Below are positions 34,701 to 42,364 of a stretch of DNA of 45,180 bases, piece by piece (within the stretch, counting starts at the first letter, position 1; each line of letters begins with the position of its first letter). The translations under genes and the position numbers were made by a program. The stretch covers positions 1 through 45,180 of the forward strand of contig CAJUNR010000035.1 in NCBI GenBank assembly GCA_910587765.1, in the 5' to 3' direction. The DNA comes from an uncultured Lachnospiraceae bacterium (GTDB taxonomy: Bacteria > Bacillota > Clostridia > Lachnospirales > Lachnospiraceae). The notes below the pieces were generated by a model that had not been told where the DNA came from, searched no databases, and saw only the letters and a program-made list of their open reading frames with translations.

Positions 34701-35497
34701 CTTCCTCTGAAAATTTCCTGATGATCGGACAGATACTGCCGATACGTATCCTCAATCGGTTTTCGGTAATAACCATCCGCGAAAGTCACTTCCGTCAGCT
34801 CCGTGGAAAAGGTCGTATGGCGGCAGTGATCGGACCAGTAAGTGTCCAGCACCCGGATCTCCGTCATCGAAGGATCCCTTTTTTCCTCCTGCCGGAAATA
34901 ATTCCGGATATGAAGAAAATCCCGGAACGTCATGGCTAGATTCAAAGAATCATAGAGTTCCCGGAACGCATCGTCGGACATCGTGCGGAAACCGTCGAAT
35001 ATTTTCACGTCTTCCGGTTCCTCGAACCGGGTCACCAGCGTCTGCGGCTTCACCATATCGGTCTCCCGCGAATCCACCGGATTGATGCAGAACGCCTTGA
35101 TGGAAGAAAGCTCCTCTTCTGTCACGCCGCCTTCGATCACGTAAACCGTCGCCGTGCGGATCACCGGCTCCTCCGCGGAATCCAGGAACTGCACGCACTG
35201 CACGGCGGAATCCGCCCGCTGGTCAAACTGTCCCGGCAGATATTCCACGCCGAACACAGCCGCGTCCTCTGCGCACTCAAACTGTTCCCTGTACAGCACG
35301 TCCACCGGAGGCTCGCTGAACACGGCGGTACATGCTTTCTCAAACGTTTCATCTGTAATATTCTCCACGTCATAGCGGATCAGCACACGGACCTTCGTAA
35401 CCGCCGAGATCCCCAGATAGCTTCTGATCTCCTCTTCCAGTTCTTTCGCCTTAACGGCAAATGCCTCTTTCTTTTCCACAAAGACGCGTCTTACCAT
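31754..35497 (-). CDS. purL: Phosphoribosylformylglycinamidine synthase, fused PurL-PurQ
   Basis: This enzyme converts FGAR, glutamine and ATP to FGAM in purine biosynthesis. The 1247-residue protein is the large single-chain type. It has an N-terminal PurS-like and linker part (about 1-200) and two AIRS-like ATP domains (NHPTEIEPFGGAATCLGGAI; then VGGKD-like IGGKDSMSGTFND). The C-terminal glutaminase domain has the nucleophile Cys in ALGICNGFQALV and the acid/base pair in ASHGEGRF. GGAGGTAGG lies just before the ATG. No other pur gene is nearby. The upstream leader is about 150 bases with no recognised riboswitch. Confidence 0.96.
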   Translation of the reverse strand: MVRRVFVEKKEAFAVKAKELEEEIRSYLGISAVTKVRVLIRYDVENITDETFEKACTAVFSEPPVDVLYREQFECAEDAAVFGVEYLPGQFDQRADSAVQCVQFLDSAEEPVIRTATVYVIEGGVTEEELSSIKAFCINPVDSRETDMVKPQTLVTRFEEPEDVKIFDGFRTMSDDAFRELYDSLNLAMTFRDFLHIRNYFRQEEKRDPSMTEIRVLDTYWSDHCRHTTFSTELTEVTFADGYYRKPIEDTYRQYLSDHQEIFRGRDDKFVCLMDLALMAMRKLKKEGKLQDQEESEEINACSIVVPVEIDGRTEEWLVNFKNETHNHPTEIEPFGGAATCLGGAIRDPLSGRTYVYQAMRITGAADPTVSVSETLKGKLPQKKLVRGAAGGYSSYGNQIGLATGYVKEIYHPDYVAKRMEIGAVLGAAPRKDVIRETSEPGDIIILLGGRTGRDGCGGATGSSKVHTEASIETCGAEVQKGNAPTERKIQRLFRRPEVTRLIRKCNDFGAGGVSVAIGELADGLLVDLDRVPKKYAGLDGTEIAISESQERMAVVVAPEHVKEFMGYASEENLESVCVAEVTEAPRLVLKWRGKEIVNLSRAFLDTNGAHQETAVAVDMPSEKERYFEKKEVGDVREAWLRTLSDLNVCSQKGLVEMFDGSIGAGSVFMPYGGRYQLTETQTMVAKLPVLKGKTDTVTMMSYGFDPYLSSWSPYHGAVYAVLESVAKIVASGGDYRKIRFTFQEYFRRMTEDPHRWSQPFAALLGAYSAQLGFGLPSIGGKDSMSGTFNDIDVPPTLVSFAVDIASWRHIITPELKKAGSKLILLKIDRDGYDLPDYGQAMDQYGKFFEDVKAGKIVSAYALGGKGIIAAVSRMAFGNKLGVKLEHSLDPRDAFAPDFGSIIAEVPDGKVGELSVAYTLIGEVTEDGFSYGSVSISMDEALEAWTGTLEKVFPTVAVKNRDLLDTPVYHADSIYVCRHKVARPTVFIPVFPGTNCEYDSGRAFERAGADVVTKIFRNLSESDIRESVDAFEKAIGQAQIIMFPGGFSAGDEPDGSAKFFATAFQNAKIKEAVMKLLNERDGLALGICNGFQALVKLGLLPHGEIMGQTADSPTLTFNTINRHVSRMVYTKVVTDKSPWLAGAKTGETYVIPASHGEGRFVAPREWIDRLFANGQVATQYVNQDGQPTMDEEWNVNGSYAAIEGITSPDGRILGKMGHSERIGEAVAVNIYGEQDMKLFESGVEYFR

Positions 35498-35649
35498 GCT
35501 TTCCTACCTCCATCTTTCCCTGTATAATGGCTGTTTCTCACACCCGCCGCCCGGTGCGCCCGCCGGCCAATGTGTAAAAAGCAGCGTATCATGTGATCCG
35601 GCGGACGGTCTTGATCCTTCCGAGTTTACCGGATGTTTTCCTGCAACCT

Positions 35650-35678
35650 ATCATAGCACAGTTTGTACCATTAGTAAA
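35650..35678 (-). promoter_or_regulatory. Promoter of purL
   Basis: On the minus strand TTTACT (35678-35673) and TATGAT (35655-35650) are 17 bases apart. It overlaps the end of the surface-protein terminator. The leader to the purL start is about 145 bases; no purine riboswitch core was seen. Confidence 0.6.
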
Positions 35679-35728
35679 GAAACGCCGCAGCATGCGGTCC
35701 GGTTCTTCCGGGCCCATCCTGCGGCGTT
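35677..35728 (-). terminator. Terminator of the surface protein gene
   Basis: On the minus strand AACGCCGCAG pairs with CTGCGGCGTT around a GC-rich inner part (CCGG/CCGG), followed by TCTTT. It lies 12 bases after the stop codon at 35740. Confidence 0.75.
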
Positions 35729-35739
35729 CTGCCGTCGTC

Positions 35740-38700
35740 TTATTTTCTCCTTCTATGTACAAGGAACACTGCTGCCAGAATCAGAAGCATCAGCACGCAT
35801 CCGGCTCCCAGCGCCGCATACAGAAGAATCGGGCTGTCGTCTCCGGTCTGCGCTCCGAGCAGCCTTCTGGCCGCCGTGCTGACCGCGGCCGAAGCCGTAC
35901 CGGAGACTCCGCCTCCGGACCCTTCCGTCCACGACACCGCGATCGGCGACAGGCCGGTCACCCGGAACTGAAGGCCGTTATCCGTCTTGGTAGCCGCCGG
36001 CACTTCCACCGTACCGGACGTATGGCCGAACAGACTCTCGCCGAACATGTGCGCCACGGCAAAATTATGAGTATAACGTCCGGTCCCGCCGGGATAAGGC
36101 AGCGTCACAACCACGCCGCCCGCCGGGAAATTATCCGCCGTCGCCGCCACCCACGTCTTCCCTTCATCCGTGCTGACCTGAAGCGTTACGTCATAAATCG
36201 CCGTATTCTCTTCGCTGTAACTCCCGGAACTGGTCAGTATCCGCTTGAGCTCCTCCTCCACTTTGGCCGGCGTATTGAAAGCGGTGCGTTTCAAACCGTC
36301 CGGAACGCCGGACAGCCCCTCTTCCATCACCAGCTTATAACTCTTCCCGTCCTTCGTCTCCGGCGGGCCGGACAATTCCTTCAGGGCGTTGACCGTCGCC
36401 CGGATCTGCGGATCTTCTTCCGGGAGCGCATAGTTCTGCGGATCGCTGGGATCGAATTTCCACTCTTCTTTCTCATCCGGCACCACGCTGACCTTATACG
36501 ACCCGGCGTCCGCCGATTTCAGGCCGCTGGTGATCATTGATTCCGGTTGTTCAAATTTGACCTCTCCGTCCAGGATTCCTTCCACCTTCAGCGTTCCGTA
36601 GACCTTCGTCTCTCCGGATGTTCCGGCCGTCTTGGAAGCGCTCAGGCCGGACGCGTCCCAGGTCAACTGCTTCTTCTCCACCTTTGTGGTCACTTCGGCT
36701 TTGGAGCCTTCTGCTGTATCGGAGGAAAATACGGCCGTCACTTTCCGATCGCCGGCAGTCAGATCCGATTTATTCAGCTTAATGCTGACCTTGTCGCCGG
36801 ATTTTTTGATACTCTTCGCAGTTCCCACCCGGTTTTTGCTTTCTTCGCCGTCCAGGTAGAACTGCAGGCCGCCGCTGATCTCGTCGCCTTTCTTTCCGTC
36901 CACGATGCTGACCGTCGCCGTGTAGGTCACTTCGCCGCCGTAGGTGATCTCCGTCTTGTCGGCGGTGAGGGCAACCGCGGACTGGATGACCGTCTCCGTG
37001 AAGGTTACGCTGTTGACGCTGGCCGCGTTGCTGAGATTGTAATTGGCGTTGTCCTTCAGCTCCACGCTGAAACTCCGGTCGCCTGCGGTGGCGGTGGTAT
37101 ACTCGGCGGTAAATACGCCATTTCCTGCCGATTTCAGAGCCGGCGCTTCTTCTTCGCCCCTTGAGACCTTCAGCACGAGGTCCTCCGCTTTCAGCACCGT
37201 ATTGGGCGTGTTGCTGCCGTCGCCGTTTAAGGCCGTCACGGTAATCGTCACCGGTTTGTTGACTTCCTGCGTGGTCGGACTGACCTCTATGCGCAGAATC
37301 ACGCTGGCCTGCGTGATGTCGCCGGTCGTCGTTCTGCCTGTCTCGTCTGTAAGTTTATAATTCGGCGCCTTCGCTCCCGTCAGCTTGATCTCCGTTACGG
37401 TAATCGTTTTGTTGGTTCCGACATTGGCGTCGTCATAAGAAAATACCGCTTCCGCCTGAACGCCGTCCCTGCTCTGCGGAACTGTCTCGCCGCCGCTTTT
37501 CAGCGTGATCTCCGCGCCCTTTACGTCCGTTGTTCCGTCGTAAACTTTCGTCGGCCTGTTAAATTCCGGACGGACGGTCTCCTGCGCGATGACCACCGTG
37601 ATATCTGACGATACCGCCTTATAATTCGGCCCCTCATTTACCGTTACCACCAGAATATAGGTGCCCGCATCCGTCGGCGTCGTACTGGTCGGAGTCACAC
37701 CTTCTTTCTGATCCTTGTACCACTGGTAATTCCAGTTAAGCGTCCTGCCCGCCGGCACAAGCGGAAGAAGATCGAAATTTTCCTGGTTCGGAGGATTGAT
37801 CGTATCTCCATATGTATACTCCCTCTTACAGGGATTGGAAACCCTCTCGGTTATCGCGCCCTGAATCGGAGTGATCTCAAATTCATACTCCCGTTTTTCC
37901 TGCACCTCACCGTCTACAACTGCTTCTGCGATATATTTGTATTTTCCCGCGTTCTGCGTGTTGTCAAAGGTATAGTTTTTCCTGTTTGCAGACAGCCCTT
38001 TGCCCGTCAGCGGAACTTCGCTTCCGCCGTTGTAACTGACTTTCCAATTGTACGTTACCGTCTTTCCTGCAGCCACAGCCGTCTGCGCCAGTTCCGCATT
38101 GGCTTCTAACGTAAATTCCTTCTTTTCGGGAGTATCGTTCGTACCGTAGGTAAATTCCGCCGTCTTATCATCAGCCGGAACCCCGTTCCTTGACAGGGAC
38201 AGCGTCATGGACTGAATCAGATTTTCCCTCACCTGGACATTGCTGGCATTCTCCCCCGACTGTCCGTCCTCGTTTGCGGCGGGTTCCGCCTCCCTTCCGT
38301 CCGGATTCTGGTATTTATAACCGTCCTCCAGCGTCTCCTCGATCGTCAGCGCGTTCTTTCCCTTTGTCACAATCCCGGCCAGCTTGCAGTTTCCGCCGAT
38401 GCTGGCTTTCTGTTTCCCATTCGTGTTGTTCAGAGTCAGATTGCCGACCTCCACCTCGCCGCCGGTCATGCGGAAAGTGCCGTTGTTCATGGTAATCGCG
38501 CTCTCGGACGCGCCTGCCGCCCGGAAGACGCCGCCCTTGATATTCAGTGTCGCTCCGTCCACATAGACCGGCGCCGACACATTGGAGGAATAGGTGCCGC
38601 CCTCGATGGTCAGCGTCGTGTCTCCGGTAGCGTACAGGCAGGCGCCTTTATAATTGCTGCTGCCCGCATACACCATCGCGCTGCCACTGCCGCCCTTGAC

Positions 38701-39180
38701 GGTCAGAGCCGCATCCCCTCTCAGCTCGATCAGGTCGAAGGTGGCCGGCGGATTGCCGTTATCCGCCGCGTACTGATAGGTCCATTTATATCCGTTCAGG
38801 TTCAGGATGACGTTTCCGCCCGTGAGCTCGAACGCCGTGCTCATGTCCGCCGTCGTCGTCACGCCGTCCAACAGCGTAATCTGGGCCCTTCGTCCGTTGA
38901 CCGCCGCCCATGCTTCTTTCATATCGGTATAGTCCGTATCCGCTCCGTCGATGCGGACTCTGGCGACTGCCTTCGCTGCCGGTTCCGCCTCCGCTCCGGG
39001 GGACGGAACCTCCGTTCTCTCTGTCTCACCATCCGTTACGGTCGGTGCGGTGCGGACGATCCTTCGCCCGGAATCCAGACCGGCCGCCTCCAGATTGAGC
39101 GGTCCCGACATACCCCCGATCAGGACGGCCGTCACTGCCGCCAGTGTGATTTCTCTCCATCTTATCTTTCTCTGCCTCAT
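35740..39180 (-). CDS. Large secreted Ig-like (MBG/YDG) repeat surface protein
   Basis: A 1146-residue surface protein. The N-terminus is a signal peptide (about residues 1-33: basic RQRKIRWR, hydrophobic LAAVTAVLIGG). Residues about 80-280 form a beta-helix-like region (LTVKGGSGSAMVY, MNNGTFRMTGGEVEVGNLTL). The rest is a series of Ig-like domains: the MBG/YDG type (TKVYDGTTDVKGAEITL, VIAQETV) and Big_3-type (ITYGGEVTYTATVSI). The C-terminus shows QTGDDSP, a hydrophobic span LLYAALGAGCVLMLLILAAV, and a basic tail HRRRK. This is the shape of an LPXTG-type sorting signal, with AQTGD in place of the usual motif. No sortase is in the window. It has its own terminator and is a good adhesin candidate. 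Confidence 0.82.
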   Translation of the reverse strand: MRQRKIRWREITLAAVTAVLIGGMSGPLNLEAAGLDSGRRIVRTAPTVTDGETERTEVPSPGAEAEPAAKAVARVRIDGADTDYTDMKEAWAAVNGRRAQITLLDGVTTTADMSTAFELTGGNVILNLNGYKWTYQYAADNGNPPATFDLIELRGDAALTVKGGSGSAMVYAGSSNYKGACLYATGDTTLTIEGGTYSSNVSAPVYVDGATLNIKGGVFRAAGASESAITMNNGTFRMTGGEVEVGNLTLNNTNGKQKASIGGNCKLAGIVTKGKNALTIEETLEDGYKYQNPDGREAEPAANEDGQSGENASNVQVRENLIQSMTLSLSRNGVPADDKTAEFTYGTNDTPEKKEFTLEANAELAQTAVAAGKTVTYNWKVSYNGGSEVPLTGKGLSANRKNYTFDNTQNAGKYKYIAEAVVDGEVQEKREYEFEITPIQGAITERVSNPCKREYTYGDTINPPNQENFDLLPLVPAGRTLNWNYQWYKDQKEGVTPTSTTPTDAGTYILVVTVNEGPNYKAVSSDITVVIAQETVRPEFNRPTKVYDGTTDVKGAEITLKSGGETVPQSRDGVQAEAVFSYDDANVGTNKTITVTEIKLTGAKAPNYKLTDETGRTTTGDITQASVILRIEVSPTTQEVNKPVTITVTALNGDGSNTPNTVLKAEDLVLKVSRGEEEAPALKSAGNGVFTAEYTTATAGDRSFSVELKDNANYNLSNAASVNSVTFTETVIQSAVALTADKTEITYGGEVTYTATVSIVDGKKGDEISGGLQFYLDGEESKNRVGTAKSIKKSGDKVSIKLNKSDLTAGDRKVTAVFSSDTAEGSKAEVTTKVEKKQLTWDASGLSASKTAGTSGETKVYGTLKVEGILDGEVKFEQPESMITSGLKSADAGSYKVSVVPDEKEEWKFDPSDPQNYALPEEDPQIRATVNALKELSGPPETKDGKSYKLVMEEGLSGVPDGLKRTAFNTPAKVEEELKRILTSSGSYSEENTAIYDVTLQVSTDEGKTWVAATADNFPAGGVVVTLPYPGGTGRYTHNFAVAHMFGESLFGHTSGTVEVPAATKTDNGLQFRVTGLSPIAVSWTEGSGGGVSGTASAAVSTAARRLLGAQTGDDSPILLYAALGAGCVLMLLILAAVFLVHRRRK

Positions 39181-39403
39181 CGTATCTCACACTTCCTTCA
39201 TATAGATTCATGCACAGGCAACGCGCCGGCAGCGGACGCATCCGGCCCAGGCGGCTGCCGACGGTATCTCACAATACATTTCTATGTATCTCATTTGATA
39301 AATATAATTATTAGTATTGTACCATAAAATCACGAATTTGCCTACTGTCGAAGTGCCAAAACAGACAGATTTCCATAAATTTCGTGTAACAGTTCAGATA
39401 ACA

Positions 39404-39459
39404 TGTTACGGTTCGCATCTACGCCGGTTTCAGCCCGATACGGGCAGATGATCTTTCCG
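39404..39459 (+). repeat. Solo arm of the structured repeat element
   Basis: The 56 bases from TGTTACGG to ATCTTTCCG align without gaps to the outer arm of copy B (shared blocks TTAC, TCAGCCCGAT, CGG, CAGAT). They also resemble the right arm of copy A at GGGCAGAT-ATC-TTCC. Core and second arm are missing. It ends two bases from the stop codon of the Uma2 gene. The rest of 39181-39403 is AT-rich leader of the surface protein gene. Confidence 0.6.
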
Positions 39460-39461
39460 TT

Positions 39462-40007
39462 TCACTGCACCTTGATCGAAAAATCTTCATAGATACCAAC
39501 AGGTACTTTCTCGTCAAACGAATACTCTTCCATTGTTTCTTTCTCAAACCTGTATACGGTAATCATCTTTTTTGCAGGATCCACAATCCAATACTCCCTG
39601 ACCCCCGCTGTCCGGTATTTAAACAGTTTTGTAAAATAGTCCATTGACTTGTTTCCGGAAGCAACAATTTCAATAATCCAGTCCGGAGCGCCATTGCATC
39701 CTTTATCTGTAATTTTATCCGGATCACAGATCACCGATATGTCCGGCTCTACATAATTTGTATGATTTTCATTCAAAAACACAGCAAACGGAGCCGGAAA
39801 CACCTCGCACTTCCCGTTCTTCCTCTGAATGTAGTTTCCGATTTCCCTGTCAAAAAAATGCACAAGTCTCTGGTGTTTTGTATTTGGCGGAGCCATGTAA
39901 TAAATCTTTCCGTCAATCAACTCGGCCCGTTCTCCGTCAGGTAAGGCATAAATATCTTCTATTGTATAAACTGCCTCTTTTCTTAATGCATCCATCATAA
40001 TCTCCAT
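39462..40007 (-). CDS. Uma2-family (DUF820) PD-(D/E)XK protein
   Basis: A 181-residue Uma2-family protein with a restriction-endonuclease-like fold. Visible family blocks are YTIEDIYALPDGERAELIDG, YVEPDISVICDPDKI (Asp), GAPDWIIEIVASGNKSMDY (Glu) and YRTAGVREYWIVDPAKK. These place the D...E..K-type residues correctly. The family is widespread, often in many copies, and has no proven role. The start is uncertain between ATGs at 40007, 39998 and 39995. AT-rich, monocistronic, next to a fragment of the structured repeat element. Confidence 0.85.
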   Translation of the reverse strand: MEIMMDALRKEAVYTIEDIYALPDGERAELIDGKIYYMAPPNTKHQRLVHFFDREIGNYIQRKNGKCEVFPAPFAVFLNENHTNYVEPDISVICDPDKITDKGCNGAPDWIIEIVASGNKSMDYFTKLFKYRTAGVREYWIVDPAKKMITVYRFEKETMEEYSFDEKVPVGIYEDFSIKVQ

Positions 40008-40080
40008 TCCGCCGCCAGATTGATAACAAAGGCAGACGTCCGTCAGCCTGCCGGCCTCTTTCCTTAAAACGTCCCTGTAT

Positions 40081-40118
40081 AAAAGCCGCAGGGGACGGCG
40101 CGCGGCCGTCCCCTGCGG
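40081..40118 (-). terminator. Intrinsic terminator of the hemerythrin gene
   Basis: A perfect 13-bp stem, CCGCAGGGGACGG with CCGTCCCCTGCGG, encloses a seven-base loop and on the minus strand is followed by TTTT. It lies about 16 bases after the hemerythrin stop. Confidence 0.85.
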
Positions 40119-40133
40119 GCTGACAAAATCCGT

Positions 40134-40556
40134 TTACAGTCTTTCCGCGTGAGAATCCATATTGATATAAGAAGCCACCGAACAGTCAAAACCCTTGATG
40201 TGCTTATACAGCCAGTCGATCACGTTCCGGTTGACCGCTTCCACAAACGCGTCCGTCGGACCCTCTTCCTCTTCGAGCATCTCGTGCAGCTCGGACACCG
40301 CTTTTACAAACGCCGCGTGCTGCTTTTTGTGTTCTTCCAGTCCCGGATAGGAAACTTCCTCCTGAAGCTTCTCCTCCGCGCCGAAATGAAACTCCGTGTA
40401 ATCCGACAGATAATCCAGCATCTTGATCGCCTCCAGCTTGCCGCCGCCCTGCTCGCAGCAGTCCACAAGCTTGTTGATCTTCCCGATCAGTTCCTTATGC
40501 TGTCCGTCGATCATCTCGTTACCGGTTACCAGACTTTCATCAAATTCTGCATACAT
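40134..40556 (-). CDS. Bacteriohemerythrin
   Basis: A 140-residue di-iron oxygen-binding protein. The iron ligands are in IDGQHKELIGKIN, TEFHFGAEEKLQEE, EHKKQHAAFVK and WLYKHIKGFD, i.e. the H...HxxxE...HxxxH...HxxxxD pattern. AGGAGGG lies before the ATG at 40556. It is 108 bases downstream of the CooS-CooF-oxidoreductase operon on the same strand and has its own terminator; it may be co-transcribed. A likely role is to bind or deliver oxygen, or protect the oxygen-sensitive iron-sulfur proteins next door. Confidence 0.94.
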   Translation of the reverse strand: MYAEFDESLVTGNEMIDGQHKELIGKINKLVDCCEQGGGKLEAIKMLDYLSDYTEFHFGAEEKLQEEVSYPGLEEHKKQHAAFVKAVSELHEMLEEEEGPTDAFVEAVNRNVIDWLYKHIKGFDCSVASYINMDSHAERL

Positions 40557-40663
40557 TGTTTTACCCTCCTGATTTATCGTTCCGCATCTGCCGGCCTGCA
40601 TCCGCAGGGATTTCCCGCCGCTTCAGGCACGGAAATTCTGCCGCCGTCCCGGTGGACGCTGTT

Positions 40664-41902
40664 TTATGCATATTGATATTCCATCATGTCATCCATTCCG
40701 TAGAAATCTCCATAAGAAATATCAAATACGTCCTTCTTCTTTAACAGTTCCCCTATCGGAACCGCATTTTTGATCAGATACTGCCAGTGACCGCTGTGAG
40801 AAATGTCTCCCTGGATCAGAATGGATTTCAAAACGCCGTCCTTCACCACGGCCTTCTTATAGCAGTCCCTGCTCTCCTTTACATAGACATCGGCTCCCTC
40901 CACCTGCGCATTGATATCGCCGATGGTCAGCATCTGCAGCCCGAAGAAATTCGATGTATTCTTCATACAGTACCGGTCGGTGTACTCCGCGGGAACGCCG
41001 CACATGTTGGAAGCCGCCACGCGTCCCATATCCATGGCGTTGGGCCACACGCCGGCAAGACCGGTCACGTCCCCCGCCGCATAGACGTCGGGCGCGGAAG
41101 TGCGCATGTTGGCGTCGACCGTAATCCCCCGTTCCATGGCAAGGCCGCTGTCTTCGAGCCATCCGATATTCGGGCGTACGCCGGCCGCGCAGATGACAAA
41201 GTCGCACTCCACCGTCTCCCCGGTCGAAAGCACGACCGCCGTAATCTCATTCTGCTCGTTGACGACGCTGTCGCTGGCGCCGATCCCCAGGAGGAATCTG
41301 GCGCCGTGGGCTTCAAACCGCTCCTGATACGCTTTTGCCGCCGTATCGTCCGTCTGCAGCGGCATCACTCTGGGCGCCATCTCCGCAATCGTCACTTTCA
41401 CGCCCCGTTCCATCAGACCGGTAGCCACATCCAGACCGACCAGACCGGAACCGACGATAAAGACATGCTTCGCGTTCTTCGCCCGCACCGCCGCGTCAAT
41501 CTTCTGCGCATCGCTCAGATCGCGGAACCCGTACACATTGGACGCAGTCCGGAAATGGTTGATCGGCGGAATGCCGAATACGGAACCCGTGGCAATCAGA
41601 AGCTTATCGTAGGGCTGATAGCCGTTCTCCATCCGGATCTGCTTCTTCGCCGTGTCCAGACCGAGCGCCTTCTGGCCTTTTCCCCAGTAAATGTCGTATT
41701 TCTCAAAGAAATCCGCTTCCACAAAGGACAGCTCTTCTTCCGTCCGCTCGCCGCCCAGATACTTGTGCAGCATACAGCGGGAATGGGAATGCTCGTCAAC
41801 GGACATCATAATGACCGTCGCGTCTTTCTTATAGAGACGAATGCGCTCCGCCGCCGCCATCCCGGCCGCTCCGGTACCGACGATTACATAAATCTCTGCC
41901 AT
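40664..41902 (-). CDS. FAD/NAD(P) pyridine nucleotide-disulfide oxidoreductase
   Basis: A 412-residue flavoprotein. The N-terminal FAD site is IVGTGAAGMAAAERIRL, the NAD(P) site is VFIVGSGLVGLDVATGL, and the second FAD contact is DVYAAGDVTG. The fold is that of rubredoxin/ferredoxin reductases and NADH oxidases. The ATG follows directly after the cooF-like stop (GAGGTGC upstream). In many Clostridia a CO-dehydrogenase gene is followed by a CooF-type ferredoxin and this kind of oxidoreductase, so the trio is expected to pass electrons between the iron-sulfur proteins and NAD(P)H. The direction is not known. Confidence 0.88.
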   Translation of the reverse strand: MAEIYVIVGTGAAGMAAAERIRLYKKDATVIMMSVDEHSHSRCMLHKYLGGERTEEELSFVEADFFEKYDIYWGKGQKALGLDTAKKQIRMENGYQPYDKLLIATGSVFGIPPINHFRTASNVYGFRDLSDAQKIDAAVRAKNAKHVFIVGSGLVGLDVATGLMERGVKVTIAEMAPRVMPLQTDDTAAKAYQERFEAHGARFLLGIGASDSVVNEQNEITAVVLSTGETVECDFVICAAGVRPNIGWLEDSGLAMERGITVDANMRTSAPDVYAAGDVTGLAGVWPNAMDMGRVAASNMCGVPAEYTDRYCMKNTSNFFGLQMLTIGDINAQVEGADVYVKESRDCYKKAVVKDGVLKSILIQGDISHSGHWQYLIKNAVPIGELLKKKDVFDISYGDFYGMDDMMEYQYA

Positions 41903-42352
41903 CTACTGCACCTCCTCTACCCAGATCGCCTGTTTGGGACAGGCCGCCACACACGCCGGCCCCTCCGGACGTTCGTTGCAGAAATCGCATTTGAGAATCT
42001 TCGTCCCGCTCTTGTCCGGCTTGGGAATCCCGTACGGGCAGTTCATGACGCACATGAAACAGGCGCCGCAGCGCTTCTCGTCGTAAGTCACATGACCGGT
42101 CTCCATATCCTTCTTCAGCGCTCCGCTCATACAACTGTTCGCACAGCCCGGCACGCTGCAGTGACGGCAGAACATGGGCAGATATCCGCCTTTTCCGTCA
42201 TTGACGATCTCGTTGCGGGCTTCCGTCTCCGGCAGGCCGAAATTCAGGGTGACAACTCCTTCCCCGCCGTCCGTGCGGTGGCTGTCCATACAGGCCAGCG
42301 CACAGTTCTTGCACCCATCGCACTTGGAAGGGTCAATTGCAATTCGTTTCAT
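41903..42352 (-). CDS. CooF-like four-cluster ferredoxin
   Basis: A 149-residue iron-sulfur electron carrier with four cysteine sets: CDGCKNCALACMDSH, CRHCSVPGCANSC, CGACFMCVMNCPYG and CDFCNERPEGPACVAACP. The last is the irregular spacing typical of CooF and related dehydrogenase subunits. AGGAGG precedes the ATG. Between CooS and the flavoprotein, it is expected to connect the two. It starts 12 bases after CooS. Confidence 0.92.
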   Translation of the reverse strand: MKRIAIDPSKCDGCKNCALACMDSHRTDGGEGVVTLNFGLPETEARNEIVNDGKGGYLPMFCRHCSVPGCANSCMSGALKKDMETGHVTYDEKRCGACFMCVMNCPYGIPKPDKSGTKILKCDFCNERPEGPACVAACPKQAIWVEEVQ

Positions 42353-42364
42353 AAACGCCCCTCC

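Noticed and set aside
35498..35650. Possible purine or PRPP riboswitch in the purL leader
   Set aside because: The leader is long enough but I could not find the conserved junction sequences of the known purine or guanidine-related classes.
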